A stretch of DNA of 24,767 nt, taken from an uncultured Prevotella sp. (GTDB lineage Bacteria; Bacteroidota; Bacteroidia; Bacteroidales; Bacteroidaceae). The notes beneath the pieces were generated by a model that was not told where the DNA came from, searched no databases, and saw nothing but the letters and a program-made list of their open reading frames with translations. Where the stretch lies: assembly GCA_900550635.1 (NCBI GenBank), contig URSZ01000018.1, positions 1 through 24,767 on the forward strand, in the 5' to 3' direction. The position numbers and the translations under genes are program-made. Positions 1 to 6,467 of the stretch are shown here, piece after piece. Positions within the stretch are counted from its first letter, which is position 1; every line of letters begins with the position of its first letter.

Positions 1-185
1 GGGCCTACTTTCCCTATTATTCCCGCAACGGGCGATACTATGCTTTGCCTAATGTCGCAACGGCCGAGCAATTTATTGAGTGATGAAAGGTTGTCGTTGG
101 GCGAAACTTCGCGGCATATTATTTCGTCGCCATTGAATACTGCCGATTTTGCCGCCGAGTTGCCTATGTCGATTACCAGCTCCAT
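1..185 (-). CDS. coaX: Type III pantothenate kinase, N-terminal part (cut by window edge)
   Basis: The minus strand reads from an ATG at 185 and stays open to the window edge (61 full codons). It begins MELVIDIGNSAAKSAVF. The DIGN motif right after a hydrophobic first strand is the nucleotide/phosphate-binding signature of type III pantothenate kinases (ASKHA fold), which phosphorylate pantothenate in the first step of coenzyme A synthesis. Bacteroidales CoaX proteins usually begin with a similar M-x-L-V/I-I-DIGN stretch. The gene starts 40 bp after the stop of the hypothetical gene at 226-666 on the same strand, so the two are probably co-transcribed. The rest of the protein, including its catalytic aspartate region, lies outside the window. 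The identification rests on the N-terminus and is good but not complete. Confidence 0.8.
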   Translation of the reverse strand, partial: MELVIDIGNSAAKSAVFNGDEIICREVSPNDNLSSLNKLLGRCDIRQSIVSPVAGIIGKVG

Positions 186-225
186 CTATCGTTTCGCGTA
201 AGTTTTTTAGGCCAATGCCTTGAAA

Positions 226-666
226 TCAGTTTTTCATAAGTTTCTCGAAGAAGTCGTCGAGGTCTTTGTCGAGGTCTTTCATTATTTCGTCGCCTATGAG
301 GAAAGTGTCGTCATCCACTATATACAACTCCGAAAATGTTTCGCTGTCTTCGTCGGATAGGGTAAAGGTGAAAGGCTTCATTATTCCCATGCCGAGCAGA
401 GTGGGGCGCATTTCCTCGAGACACCGGCGCAGCACCGGCTGTATGTCAGCAAAGAACGTCTCGCTGTTGTTGCCAATCCAGTCTTCCACAACGCAACGGT
501 TGAGTTCCCTGTCGTTGTCGTCGTAAGCCAGCATGTCGCCCGTGTCCTGGTTTACCTTAAGTATGATGTCGGTCATGGGCAGTGCTTCGCTTGCCGGAGG
601 AAATTTGCCGGCTATTTTGTTTATGGCACGTTTGATTTGCTGTATGGTTTTTTCGCTTGCTTTCAT
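226..666 (-). CDS. Conserved hypothetical acidic protein upstream of coaX
   Basis: This is a 146-residue cytoplasmic-looking protein with no signal peptide or membrane segment. The frame could begin further upstream (708), but the ATG at 666 (MKASEKTIQQIKRA) is preferred. A Bacteroidetes -7 box (TACTTTTG, minus strand, 698-705) lies about 30 bp upstream of it, so the longer start would fall at or before the transcription start. The N-terminus is basic and helical. The middle contains YDDNDRELNR and the C-terminus is strongly acidic (DEIMKDLDKDLDDFFEKL). I do not recognise a named domain. Small proteins of this kind next to coaX are, as I recall, common in Bacteroidales, but no function can be read from the sequence. 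It probably shares a transcript with coaX. Confidence 0.75.
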   Translation of the reverse strand: MKASEKTIQQIKRAINKIAGKFPPASEALPMTDIILKVNQDTGDMLAYDDNDRELNRCVVEDWIGNNSETFFADIQPVLRRCLEEMRPTLLGMGIMKPFTFTLSDEDSETFSELYIVDDDTFLIGDEIMKDLDKDLDDFFEKLMKN

Positions 667-697
667 AGCTTTAACGACACATAGGTGCTTTATCCGC

Positions 698-705
698 CAA
701 AAGTA
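698..705 (-). promoter_or_regulatory. Bacteroidetes -7 box for the hypothetical-coaX operon
   Basis: The minus strand carries TACTTTTG, an exact match to the TAnnTTTG -7 consensus of the Bacteroidetes primary sigma factor. It lies about 32 bp upstream of the ATG at 666. A clear TTTG -33 box at the right spacing is not visible. Confidence 0.5.
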
Positions 706-834
706 CAACTTTTTTCGCTTACGTTCGGGAACGTATTGGTGAAAAAGAGTATAATGTGTGCATTTCGTGGCAAAAACGCACTCTGCTGTTACGTTTTTTC
801 GTTGTGCGTTTTCACTCCGGTTTTCACACCGTCT

Positions 835-897
835 GAATTATGTGCCTTGTATTTTGAAATATGTCTGACATAATTTAAAATATGTCAGACATATTTT
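835..897 (+). repeat. 3x21-bp intergenic element, copy 1
   Basis: Three abutting 21-bp units occupy 835-855, 856-876 and 877-897. Their cores are ATGTGCCTTGT, ATGTCTGACAT and ATGTCAGACAT, each within the (A/G)AA(A/T)T-N11-A(T/A)TTT frame. Units 2 and 3 are inverted copies of each other, apart from a shifted A/T at the joint, and could form a long hairpin. The tail reads TTTATTTGCTC and then a run of six G. This copy lies downstream of the leftward symporter and upstream of the promoter of the leftward hypothetical-coaX operon. It belongs to a family of six copies in this window. Confidence 0.9.
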
Positions 898-926
898 TTA
901 TTTGCTCATAAGGGGGGTAACACGTT

Positions 927-940
927 GGAAAAGAGTTTCC
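927..940 (+). repeat. Tail hairpin of element copy 1
   Basis: GGAAA-AGAG-TTTCC forms a small hairpin 30 bp past the 63-bp core. The same place in copies 2 and 6 has TGAAAA-TGAG-TTTTCA and TGAAAA-TCAG-TTTTCA. The surrounding G-run and TAA(A)CAC-like bases are also shared. Confidence 0.6.
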
Positions 941-1060
941 GGATTCGGCTCTGAAAAAAGCACTTTTTCAGTGGAAATTTTACATGCTTTACATGTCTGC
1001 TTAGTTGCCCGCCACGGAAATAGGAATATTTTCTTGGAGTGGTGTACTTATGCCTTGCGG

Positions 1061-2536
1061 CTACAGCCCCACGGATTTTTCAAGCCGCCCGTTCCTTACC
1101 GACAGCGCCCACAGTCCGGCAAACGTAAGCACGCCGTTGAGCAACAGCAGTTCGTAACCGAAATGATAACCGAAACTCCGCACCAGCACCACGTTCAACA
1201 CGTAACATATCACGGGTGCGGCTATCGCCACGTAAGGAACGTACTTGTCGTTCGGCACGCGGCGCGTGAACATGCCGAACACGAACAGTCCGAGCAGTGG
1301 GCCGTAGGTGTACGACGCCATGGTGTATATCGCGTCGATGACGCTCGTGGAGTTTATGGCCTTGAAGGCTACTATGAACAGTATGAAAGCAAGCGTAACT
1401 CCGATGTGCACGTACCGGCGCGTGCGCACGGCGCGTTCGGGTGAATATCCCTTGCGCTCCACACCGAGGATGTCAATGCAGAAACTCGTTGTAAGAGCCG
1501 TAAGCGCCGAATCGGCGCTGGAAAATGCTGCCGCCACTATGCCAATCATGAACAGCACCGGCACGAGCATGCCCAGATAGCCGCCTGCTGCAAGCATGGG
1601 CAGAAGGTCGTCGCTGTGTTCGGGTACGGTTATGCCGCTCTGCGCGCAATATCCGTAGAGCAGCACTCCCAGTGCGAGGAACAGTATGTTCATCGGCAGG
1701 AAGGCAATGCCGTAGCACGTCATGTCCTTTTGTGCGTCGCGCAGGTTCTTGCACGACAGGTTTTTCTGCATCATGTCCTGGTCAAGCCCGGTCATGACAA
1801 CAACTATGAACATTCCGGCCAGGAATTCTTTCCAGAAAAATTGTCCGCTCTTCCAGTCGTCAAACACGAATACCCTTCCGTGCGGGTTGTTGCTCACGTA
1901 ATTTACCACACCCTGCGCGTCGAGACCCATCTTTCCGGCCACAATCACCAGTATGGCGAACAGGGCCACTACCAGTGCCAGTGTTTGCAGCGCGTCGGTC
2001 CACACAAGAGTGCGTACCCCGCTTTTGCGGGTGTACAGCCAGGTGAAGAACAGCGTAACAACTACTGTAACCTCATACGGTATGCCTAACGAGTCGAACA
2101 CGAAGCGTTGCAGCACAAGGCATACTATGTATAGCCTCGCCGCCGCGCCCGTTAGCTTGCTTATTATGAAAAACGACGCGCCCGTCTTGTGGCTCGACAG
2201 GCCGAAACGCTTGTTCAGATAATCGTAAATGCTTGTAAGCCGCAGTCTGTAATAAATAGGCAGCAGCACATAGGCCACAAGCAGGTAGCCTGGTACGAAG
2301 CCGAGGCACATCTGAAGGTACGACATGTTTGCGTCCCGCACCATGCCGGGCACACTTACAAACGAGGCACCCGAAATCGACGTCCCTATCATGCCGAAAG
2401 CCACAAGCCACCATGGCGACTGCCGGTTGCCGCGGAAGAAAGCGTTGTTGTCACCGCTTTTGGATGTGAAATGCGAAATAAGAATCAGTACGCCAAAATA
2501 TGCCAGCACTACGATAACGGCCGTGTATGCACTCAT
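1061..2536 (-). CDS. Sodium:solute symporter family transporter
   Basis: This 491-residue, very hydrophobic protein has about 13 membrane segments and fits the sodium:solute symporter (SSF/SLC5, LeuT-fold) family in length and pattern. Family-type motifs are visible. GTSISGASFVSVPG (residues 51-64) lies in the unwound first core helix. GLDQDMMQKNLS (250-261) is the conserved loop common in this family. AAAFSSADSALTAL (about 335-348) supplies the serines and threonines typical of the Na2 sodium site. It should import an organic solute with sodium across the inner membrane. The substrate cannot be told: no catabolic genes adjoin it, although sialic acid, sugars and pantothenate are all family substrates. 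It is monocistronic and leftward, divergent from groESL. Its leader contains a TAATTTTG box (2634-2641) and an AT-rich inverted repeat just before the ATG. Confidence 0.9.
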   Translation of the reverse strand: MSAYTAVIVVLAYFGVLILISHFTSKSGDNNAFFRGNRQSPWWLVAFGMIGTSISGASFVSVPGMVRDANMSYLQMCLGFVPGYLLVAYVLLPIYYRLRLTSIYDYLNKRFGLSSHKTGASFFIISKLTGAAARLYIVCLVLQRFVFDSLGIPYEVTVVVTLFFTWLYTRKSGVRTLVWTDALQTLALVVALFAILVIVAGKMGLDAQGVVNYVSNNPHGRVFVFDDWKSGQFFWKEFLAGMFIVVVMTGLDQDMMQKNLSCKNLRDAQKDMTCYGIAFLPMNILFLALGVLLYGYCAQSGITVPEHSDDLLPMLAAGGYLGMLVPVLFMIGIVAAAFSSADSALTALTTSFCIDILGVERKGYSPERAVRTRRYVHIGVTLAFILFIVAFKAINSTSVIDAIYTMASYTYGPLLGLFVFGMFTRRVPNDKYVPYVAIAAPVICYVLNVVLVRSFGYHFGYELLLLNGVLTFAGLWALSVRNGRLEKSVGL

Positions 2537-2537
2537 A

Positions 2538-2582
2538 ATTATATATGTTTAATTGTTGTATGAAAAAGACGACATATATAAT
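2538..2582 (-). promoter_or_regulatory. AT-rich inverted repeat in the symporter leader
   Basis: ATTATATATG (2538-2547) and its exact complement CATATATAAT (2573-2582) flank a 25-nt spacer directly before the symporter start codon. In the mRNA this could form a weak stem near the ribosome entry site. In DNA it could be an operator. Both arms are pure AT except for one base, so chance is possible. Confidence 0.35.
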
Positions 2583-2633
2583 AATGTATGCTGCCCGCGT
2601 TCCGGCAAAGCCGCACTAAATGCCGTTCGTCCG

Positions 2634-2641
2634 CAAAATTA
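2634..2641 (-). promoter_or_regulatory. Likely -7 box of the symporter gene
   Basis: The minus strand reads TAATTTTG, an exact TAnnTTTG match. It lies about 98 bp upstream of the ATG at 2536, implying a leader of about 90 nt. No clear -33 TTTG was found. Confidence 0.4.
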
Positions 2642-2829
2642 AGTTTTTTTTTTGTTTCCGGGCACGTTTTGCCGCATGTTTGCCGCAGCTCCGCACATTA
2701 TATTATATGTAAATGCCGGCAAGGAAGGGCAGGCGGGCAGACAATCTTACCTTGCCGCAGCACATGACAAATCGGCAGGCCGCCGGCCGGCCTTTTCGTT
2801 CACTCGAGGCAAGGGTTCGGAGCAAAGAA

Positions 2830-2892
2830 AAAATTAGTGGCTCGGATTTTAAAATCCGAGCCACTAATTTTAAAATCCAAGGCACATATTTT
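2830..2892 (-). repeat. 3x21-bp intergenic element, copy 3 (variant core, perfect 42-bp palindrome)
   Basis: Three 21-bp units occupy 2830-2850, 2851-2871 and 2872-2892. On the plus strand their cores are TAGTGGCTCGG, CCGAGCCACTA and CCAAGGCACAT, each inside AAAAT/ATTTT ends. The first two units are exact reverse complements, giving a perfect 42-bp palindrome centred at 2850/2851. Orientation is set by the GGAGCAAAGAAA tail at 2819-2830 on the left, so the element reads leftward. The TAGTGGCTCGG core appears nowhere else in the window. The copy lies between the divergent symporter and groES. Confidence 0.92.
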
Positions 2893-2989
2893 TTGCCGCA
2901 TGAAATCGGGACTTGCGCGTGTCTGTTTTCACACCACCGGAAACGTCCACGAAAGCCTGCCAAAATGACACCCGCATAAAATTCCGCCA

Positions 2990-3019
2990 CGTGCCGGGCG
3001 GTTTGGCACGGTTTTGGCA
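2990..3019 (+). promoter_or_regulatory. Putative groES operator and sigma-54-like promoter
   Basis: An inverted repeat CGTGCC-N9-GGCACG spans 2990-3010. Its right arm overlaps TGGCACG-GTTT-TGGCA (3004-3019). The latter has the GG-N10-GC spacing of sigma-54 -24/-12 promoters, one base from TGGCACG-N4-TTGCA. It would place transcription start near 3030, about 70 bp before groES. No CIRCE (TTAGCACTC-N9-GAGTGCTAA) and no clear TAnnTTTG box is seen upstream of groES. This is a pattern match only. Confidence 0.35.
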
Positions 3020-3098
3020 TTGTAATAAGCAGACGCGCAAAACGCAGAATAAAATAGCAGGAAATTCTATAAAACAATAAATCTAAAAAATAAGAATC

Positions 3099-3371
3099 AT
3101 GAACATCAAACCATTGGCAGACAGAGTATTAATTGCTCCTGCAAAGGCAGAAGAGAAAACAGTAGGCGGAATCATCATTCCCGATACGGCAAAGGAAAAA
3201 CCGCTGCAGGGTGAAGTATTGGCAGTAGGTAACGGTACAAAAGACGAAGAAATGGTGCTCAAGAAAGGCGACACCGTTCTTTATGGCAAGTACTCCGGCA
3301 CCGAAATCGAACTTGACAACGAGAAATACCTCATCATGCGCCAGAGCGACGTGCTCGCAGTTCTCGGTTAA
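3099..3371 (+). CDS. groES: Co-chaperonin GroES (Hsp10)
   Basis: This 90-residue protein caps the GroEL chamber as a seven-membered ring in the cytoplasm. It begins MNIKPLADRVLIAPAKAEEK and contains the mobile-loop sequence KTVGGIIIPDTAKEKP (about residues 20-35), which contacts GroEL. The beta-barrel core continues with GEVLAVGNG and VLYGKYSGTEIE. The length is slightly shorter than the 94-97 residues of many GroES proteins but normal for Bacteroidetes. The start is the only reasonable ATG, preceded by an A-rich leader. groEL follows 43 bp downstream on the same strand, so the pair forms the usual groESL operon. Upstream regulation seems unusual (inverted repeat and sigma-54-like pattern rather than CIRCE). 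Confidence 0.97.
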   Translation: MNIKPLADRVLIAPAKAEEKTVGGIIIPDTAKEKPLQGEVLAVGNGTKDEEMVLKKGDTVLYGKYSGTEIELDNEKYLIMRQSDVLAVLG

Positions 3372-3414
3372 TAAAACAACACAAACAATAAACAATATAA
3401 AACACTGAAACATC

Positions 3415-5043
3415 ATGGCTAAAGAATTAAAATATAATGTAGAAGCCCGCGAAGCCCTCAAAATGGGTGCTGACGCATTGGCTAACGCAGTAAAGGTAAC
3501 CCTCGGCCCGAAAGGCCGCAACGTCGTTATCGACAAGAAATTCGGCGCACCGCGCATTACCAAGGACGGTGTAACCGTTGCCAAGGAAATAGAACTCGAC
3601 AACGCATTCCAGAATGCAGGCGCACAGCTCGTAAAGAGCGTTGCAAGCAAGACCGGCGACGACGCAGGCGACGGAACTACAACAGCAACCGTTCTCACCC
3701 AGGCAATCCTGCACGAAGGAATGAAGAACGTTGCAGCAGGTGCAAACCCCCTCGACATCAAACGCGGTATCGACAAGGCTGTTGCTGCCGTTGTTGGGGA
3801 CATCAAGGCACAGGCCGAGAAAGTAGACCAGAGCTATGAGAAAATAGAGCAGGTTGCTACCATTTCGGCTAACAACGATCCCGAAATCGGCAAGCTCATT
3901 GCCGACGGAATGCGCGCGGTATCCGTAAACGGCGTTATCACCATAGAAGACGCAAAAGGACGCGACACTGTACTCAAGACCGTTGAAGGTATGCAGTTCG
4001 ACCGCGGTTACCTCTCACCCTACTTCGTAACCGACGCAGAGAAAATGCAGTGCATAATGGAGAAGCCCTACATCCTTATCTACGACAAGAAGATTTCGAG
4101 CCTTAAGGACTTCCTCCCCATCCTCGAACCGGCTGTACAGAGCGGACGCCCGCTGCTCGTAATAGCAGAAGACGTAGACTCTGAAGCACTCACCACGCTC
4201 GTTGTCAACCGTCTGCGTTCGCAGCTCAAGATATGCGCAGTCAAGGCTCCAGGCTTCGGCGACCGCCGCAAGGCCATGCTCGAAGACATCGCTATCCTCA
4301 CCGGCGGCGTTGTAATCAGCGAGGATAAAGGTCTGAAACTCGAACAGGCTACAATCGAAATGCTCGGAAGCGCTGAGAAGGTAACAGTAAGCAAAGACGT
4401 TACAACCATCGTAAACGGCGCAGGCAGCAAAGACAACATAGCAGAGCGCATAGCTCAAATCAAGAACGAGTTGGCTAACACCACTTCTACCTACGACAAG
4501 GAGAAACTCCAGGAACGCCTTGCCAAACTGTCGGGCGGTGTATGCGTGCTCGAGGTAGGTGCTGCTTCGGAAACCGAACAGAAAGAGAAGAAAGACCGTT
4601 GCGATGACGCACTCTGCGCTACACGTGCTGCTATCGAAGAAGGTATCGTAACAGGTGGCGGCGTGGCTTACATTCGCGCACAGAAAGCACTCGAAGGCCT
4701 TAAAGGCGACAACGCTGACGAGAACACAGGTATAGCAATCGTTCGCCGCGCAATCGAAGAACCGCTCCGCCAGATATGCTCAAACGCAGGCCTTGAAGGC
4801 GCAGTTATCGTAAACAAGGTTCGTGAAGGCGAAGGCAACTACGGTTACAACGCTAAGACCGAAGAGTTCGGCGACCTCCGCAAACAGGGTGTCGTTGACC
4901 CAGCCAAGGTTACACGCGTAGCACTCGAGAACGCTGCTTCGGTAGCAGGTATGTTCCTCACCACCGAATGCGTAATCTGCGACAAGAAAGAAGAAAAGCC
5001 CGAAATGCCGATGGCTAACCCCGGTATGGGCGGCATGATGTAA
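3415..5043 (+). CDS. groEL: Chaperonin GroEL (Hsp60)
   Basis: This 542-residue chaperonin has the typical length. ATP-binding motifs are in place: GPKGRNV (31-37), KDGVTVAKE (50-58) and GDDAGDGTTTATVL (81-94), which holds the catalytic aspartate equivalent to E. coli D87. The apical domain region spans roughly 190-375. The second equatorial stretch contains EEGIVTGGGVAYIRA, with the glycine-rich nucleotide contact. The protein ends in the methionine- and glycine-rich tail GMGGMM that lies inside the cavity. It refolds proteins with GroES in an ATP-driven double ring in the cytoplasm. Codon use leans towards C-ending codons, as expected of a highly expressed gene. A strong intrinsic terminator starts 27 bp after the stop, ending the operon. 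Confidence 0.99.
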   Translation: MAKELKYNVEAREALKMGADALANAVKVTLGPKGRNVVIDKKFGAPRITKDGVTVAKEIELDNAFQNAGAQLVKSVASKTGDDAGDGTTTATVLTQAILHEGMKNVAAGANPLDIKRGIDKAVAAVVGDIKAQAEKVDQSYEKIEQVATISANNDPEIGKLIADGMRAVSVNGVITIEDAKGRDTVLKTVEGMQFDRGYLSPYFVTDAEKMQCIMEKPYILIYDKKISSLKDFLPILEPAVQSGRPLLVIAEDVDSEALTTLVVNRLRSQLKICAVKAPGFGDRRKAMLEDIAILTGGVVISEDKGLKLEQATIEMLGSAEKVTVSKDVTTIVNGAGSKDNIAERIAQIKNELANTTSTYDKEKLQERLAKLSGGVCVLEVGAASETEQKEKKDRCDDALCATRAAIEEGIVTGGGVAYIRAQKALEGLKGDNADENTGIAIVRRAIEEPLRQICSNAGLEGAVIVNKVREGEGNYGYNAKTEEFGDLRKQGVVDPAKVTRVALENAASVAGMFLTTECVICDKKEEKPEMPMANPGMGGMM

Positions 5044-5069
5044 TAAGATACATCTACTGACATATATTT

Positions 5070-5104
5070 AGCGGAGCGACATAAAAATGTCGCTCCGCTT
5101 TTTT
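5070..5104 (+). terminator. Intrinsic terminator of groESL
   Basis: A perfect 13-bp stem, AGCGGAGCGACAT (5070-5082) against ATGTCGCTCCGCT (5087-5099), closes a 4-nt AAAA loop and is followed by a T-tract to 5104. This is a textbook Rho-independent terminator. Confidence 0.95.
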
Positions 5105-5230
5105 GTACTCTTTGGCATGGAGGCTTGTATTATCGGTATTCCAAGAAGAACAAGCGTCCTTATTATGTGTTGCGAAATCGAAAGGCTGTTTGGCTCCCGT
5201 TGATGGGCTGTATATTCCCGAACTAAATAA

Positions 5231-5276
5231 AACAACCCGGAGCGGATTTTATTTCCCGCTTCGGGTCTGTTGTTTT
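5231..5276. terminator. Terminator-like hairpin between groEL and mazG
   Basis: The stem CCCGGAGCGG (5236-5245) pairs with CCGCTTCGGG (5255-5264), with one mismatch or wobble and a loop of about 9 nt. The outer AACAA (5231-5235) can pair with TTGTT (5270-5274), followed by TT. On the minus strand the downstream side reads TTGTTTTATTT, so it could end mazG transcripts from the right or act in both directions. Confidence 0.6.
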
Positions 5277-5312
5277 CGTCTGCATTGTTTTACCTCGGTT
5301 TTCGGAGGGCAA

Positions 5313-5375
5313 AAAATATGTCTGAGATAATTTAAAATATGTCAGACATATTTTGAATTATGTGCCTTGTATTTT
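5313..5375 (+). repeat. 3x21-bp intergenic element, copy 2
   Basis: The three units (5313-5333, 5334-5354, 5355-5375) have cores ATGTCTGAGAT, ATGTCAGACAT and ATGTGCCTTGT. The left flank is GGAGGGCAAAA and the right tail is TTATTTGCTCC, which are complementary to each other (GGAG..CAAA / TTTGCTCC). After the tail come TAAGGGGGTA and the co-varying hairpin (5405-5420). The copy lies between the convergent ends of groEL and mazG. Confidence 0.92.
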
Positions 5376-5404
5376 TTATTTGCTCCTAAGGGGGTATAAA
5401 TCTT

Positions 5405-5420
5405 TGAAAATGAGTTTTCA
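5405..5420 (+). repeat. Tail hairpin of element copy 2
   Basis: TGAAAA-TGAG-TTTTCA is an exact 6-bp stem with a 4-nt loop, at the same distance from the 63-bp core as the hairpins of copies 1 and 6. Confidence 0.6.
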
Positions 5421-5511
5421 TTTCAAGGCACAAAAAATCGCTGTTTCTCTACATTGATTTCCGTGCGTCTTTTGTCCGTTTCCGTATTACGATGGCGTAA
5501 AATGCGTGTGC

Positions 5512-6309
5512 CTATGCGTTGTGTTCTTGTTGCTTTGCCTCGTTCCACAGCGCGTCCATGTCCTGCAATGTCAAATCGCTGAGTTGGCGTCCGCTGTCTT
5601 TGGTTTTCTGTTCTATATAGTTGAATCGCCTTATGAACTTGCGGTTAGTCTGTTCAAGCGCATTATCTGGATTTATGCCGTACAGCCTTGCGGCGTTGAC
5701 GAGCGAAAAGAGCAGGTCGCCGAACTCGCTTTCCTTGTCGGAGCTTGTGCCATGTTGCATGGTCTCTTCGAATTCCGAAAGTTCTTCGCGCACCTTGTTC
5801 CACACCTCTTCCTTGTGCTCCCAGTCGAAGCCTACGTGTGAGGTTTTCTCCTGTATCCTCAACGCTTTGATTAGCGAGGGGAGTGCACGCGGCACGCCGG
5901 ACAGTACGGTTGCGTTGCCGTCCTTTTCTTTTTGCTTTATCTTTTCCCAGTTGTTTTCTACCTCGCCCGCCGTACCGGCTTTTACGTCGCCGTAAATGTG
6001 CGGGTGGCGGAAAATCAGTTTGTCAACGAGTTTTGTGCATACGTCGGCAATGTCGAATTGTTCCTTTTCCGACGCTATCTTGGCGTAGAAGCACACGTGC
6101 AGCAGAACATCGCCCAGTTCCTTGCATGTGTCTTTTATGTCCTCCTGCTCGAGGGCGTCGCTCAGTTCGTAAACTTCTTCTATGGTGTTGGGGCGCAGGC
6201 TTTCGTTTGTTTGTTTCCTGTCCCATGGGCATTTTTCGCGCAGTTCGTCGAGCACATCCAGCAGCCGCCCGAAAGCCCGGAGTTTTTCTTCCTTTGTATG
6301 TAAATCCAT
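5512..6309 (-). CDS. mazG: Nucleoside triphosphate pyrophosphohydrolase MazG
   Basis: This 265-residue protein is the usual length for two-domain MazG. It hydrolyses (d)NTPs to NMP and pyrophosphate, cleaning the nucleotide pool and linking to stress signalling. The ATG at 6309 (MDLHTKEEKLRAFGRLLDVL) is chosen over an upstream in-frame ATG at 6414, because a TACTTTTG -7 box (6333-6340) lies between them. The N-terminal domain shows CPWDRKQTNESLRP (27-40) and the metal-binding pairs ExxE (45-48) and ELGD (64-67). The C-terminal domain shows REELSEFEE (about 174-182) and EFGD (195-198), followed by TNRKFIRRF (221-229). Both domains keep their acidic ligands. It is a single leftward gene, and the terminator of the SLC13 gene lies in its upstream region. 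Confidence 0.95.
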   Translation of the reverse strand: MDLHTKEEKLRAFGRLLDVLDELREKCPWDRKQTNESLRPNTIEEVYELSDALEQEDIKDTCKELGDVLLHVCFYAKIASEKEQFDIADVCTKLVDKLIFRHPHIYGDVKAGTAGEVENNWEKIKQKEKDGNATVLSGVPRALPSLIKALRIQEKTSHVGFDWEHKEEVWNKVREELSEFEETMQHGTSSDKESEFGDLLFSLVNAARLYGINPDNALEQTNRKFIRRFNYIEQKTKDSGRQLSDLTLQDMDALWNEAKQQEHNA

Positions 6310-6332
6310 TTCTAACTTATTGGGTGTTGTGG

Positions 6333-6340
6333 CAAAAGTA
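6333..6340 (-). promoter_or_regulatory. -7 box of mazG
   Basis: The minus strand has TACTTTTG, an exact TAnnTTTG match, 24-31 bp upstream of the mazG ATG. It decides in favour of the shorter start. Confidence 0.55.
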
Positions 6341-6396
6341 CAAAAAATCACATCAACACATGTTTGCAAGATTCGCAAACCGGGGCATTGCGCGGC

Positions 6397-6439
6397 ATAA
6401 AAAAGAATCAGCATTGCCTTTCAAGCAATGCTAATTCTT
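6397..6439 (-). terminator. Intrinsic terminator of the SLC13 transporter gene
   Basis: AAGAATCAGCATTGC (6403-6417) and GCAATGCTAATTCTT (6425-6439) form a 15-bp stem with one mismatch. Read leftward it is followed by a TTTTTT run, about 30 bp after the stop of the SLC13 gene. Confidence 0.85.
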
Positions 6440-6467
6440 CTGTATGATACTGTACTGTATGGCCTTT

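Larger units (their letters stand above)
667..1060. other. Intergenic stretch between the hypothetical gene and the symporter
   Basis: No credible gene is present. The stretch holds the promoter of the leftward hypothetical-coaX operon, one copy of the 3x21-bp element (835-897), its conserved downstream tail with a small hairpin (927-940), and an AT-rich inverted repeat at about 951-971 (CTGAAAAA / TTTTTCAG). The last may help end the symporter transcript, but its stem has no GC pairs beyond its ends. Confidence 0.6.
2537..3098. other. Divergent intergenic region symporter / groES
   Basis: No gene is supported. The region holds the symporter leader and promoter, a GC-rich self-complementary patch around 2776-2794, element copy 3 with its perfect 42-bp palindrome (2830-2871), and the groES upstream region with an inverted repeat and a sigma-54-like pattern (2990-3019). 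Short open frames across it are by-products of the repeat. Confidence 0.6.
5044..5511. other. Convergent intergenic region groEL / mazG
   Basis: The region holds the groESL terminator (5070-5104), an unexplained 125-bp stretch (5105-5230), a second terminator-like hairpin (5231-5276), and element copy 2 with its tail (5313-5420). In 5105-5228 one plus-strand frame without a proper ATG reads LWHGGLYYRYSKKNKRPYYV and stops with TAA at about 5226, just before the second hairpin. It could be the end of a decayed small gene, but no family is recognised. Another frame that spans the repeat is not believable. Confidence 0.4.

Noticed and set aside
835..897. Tandem 21-bp units considered as a CRISPR array
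   Set aside because: The units abut without spacers, number exactly three, and no cas genes are present.
902..1444. 180-residue plus-strand open frame
   Set aside because: It overlaps the well-supported symporter on the other strand, is histidine/arginine-rich in the manner of antisense shadows, and starts inside the tail of element copy 1.
3129..3806. 225-residue minus-strand open frame across groES-groEL
   Set aside because: It is antisense to two certain genes and has no recognisable domain.
5451..5463. 13-bp match ACATTGATTTCCG shared with 21781-21793
   Set aside because: Both occur downstream of an element copy, but a 13-bp match is expected by chance a few times in a window this size and the distances differ. 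It is noted only.
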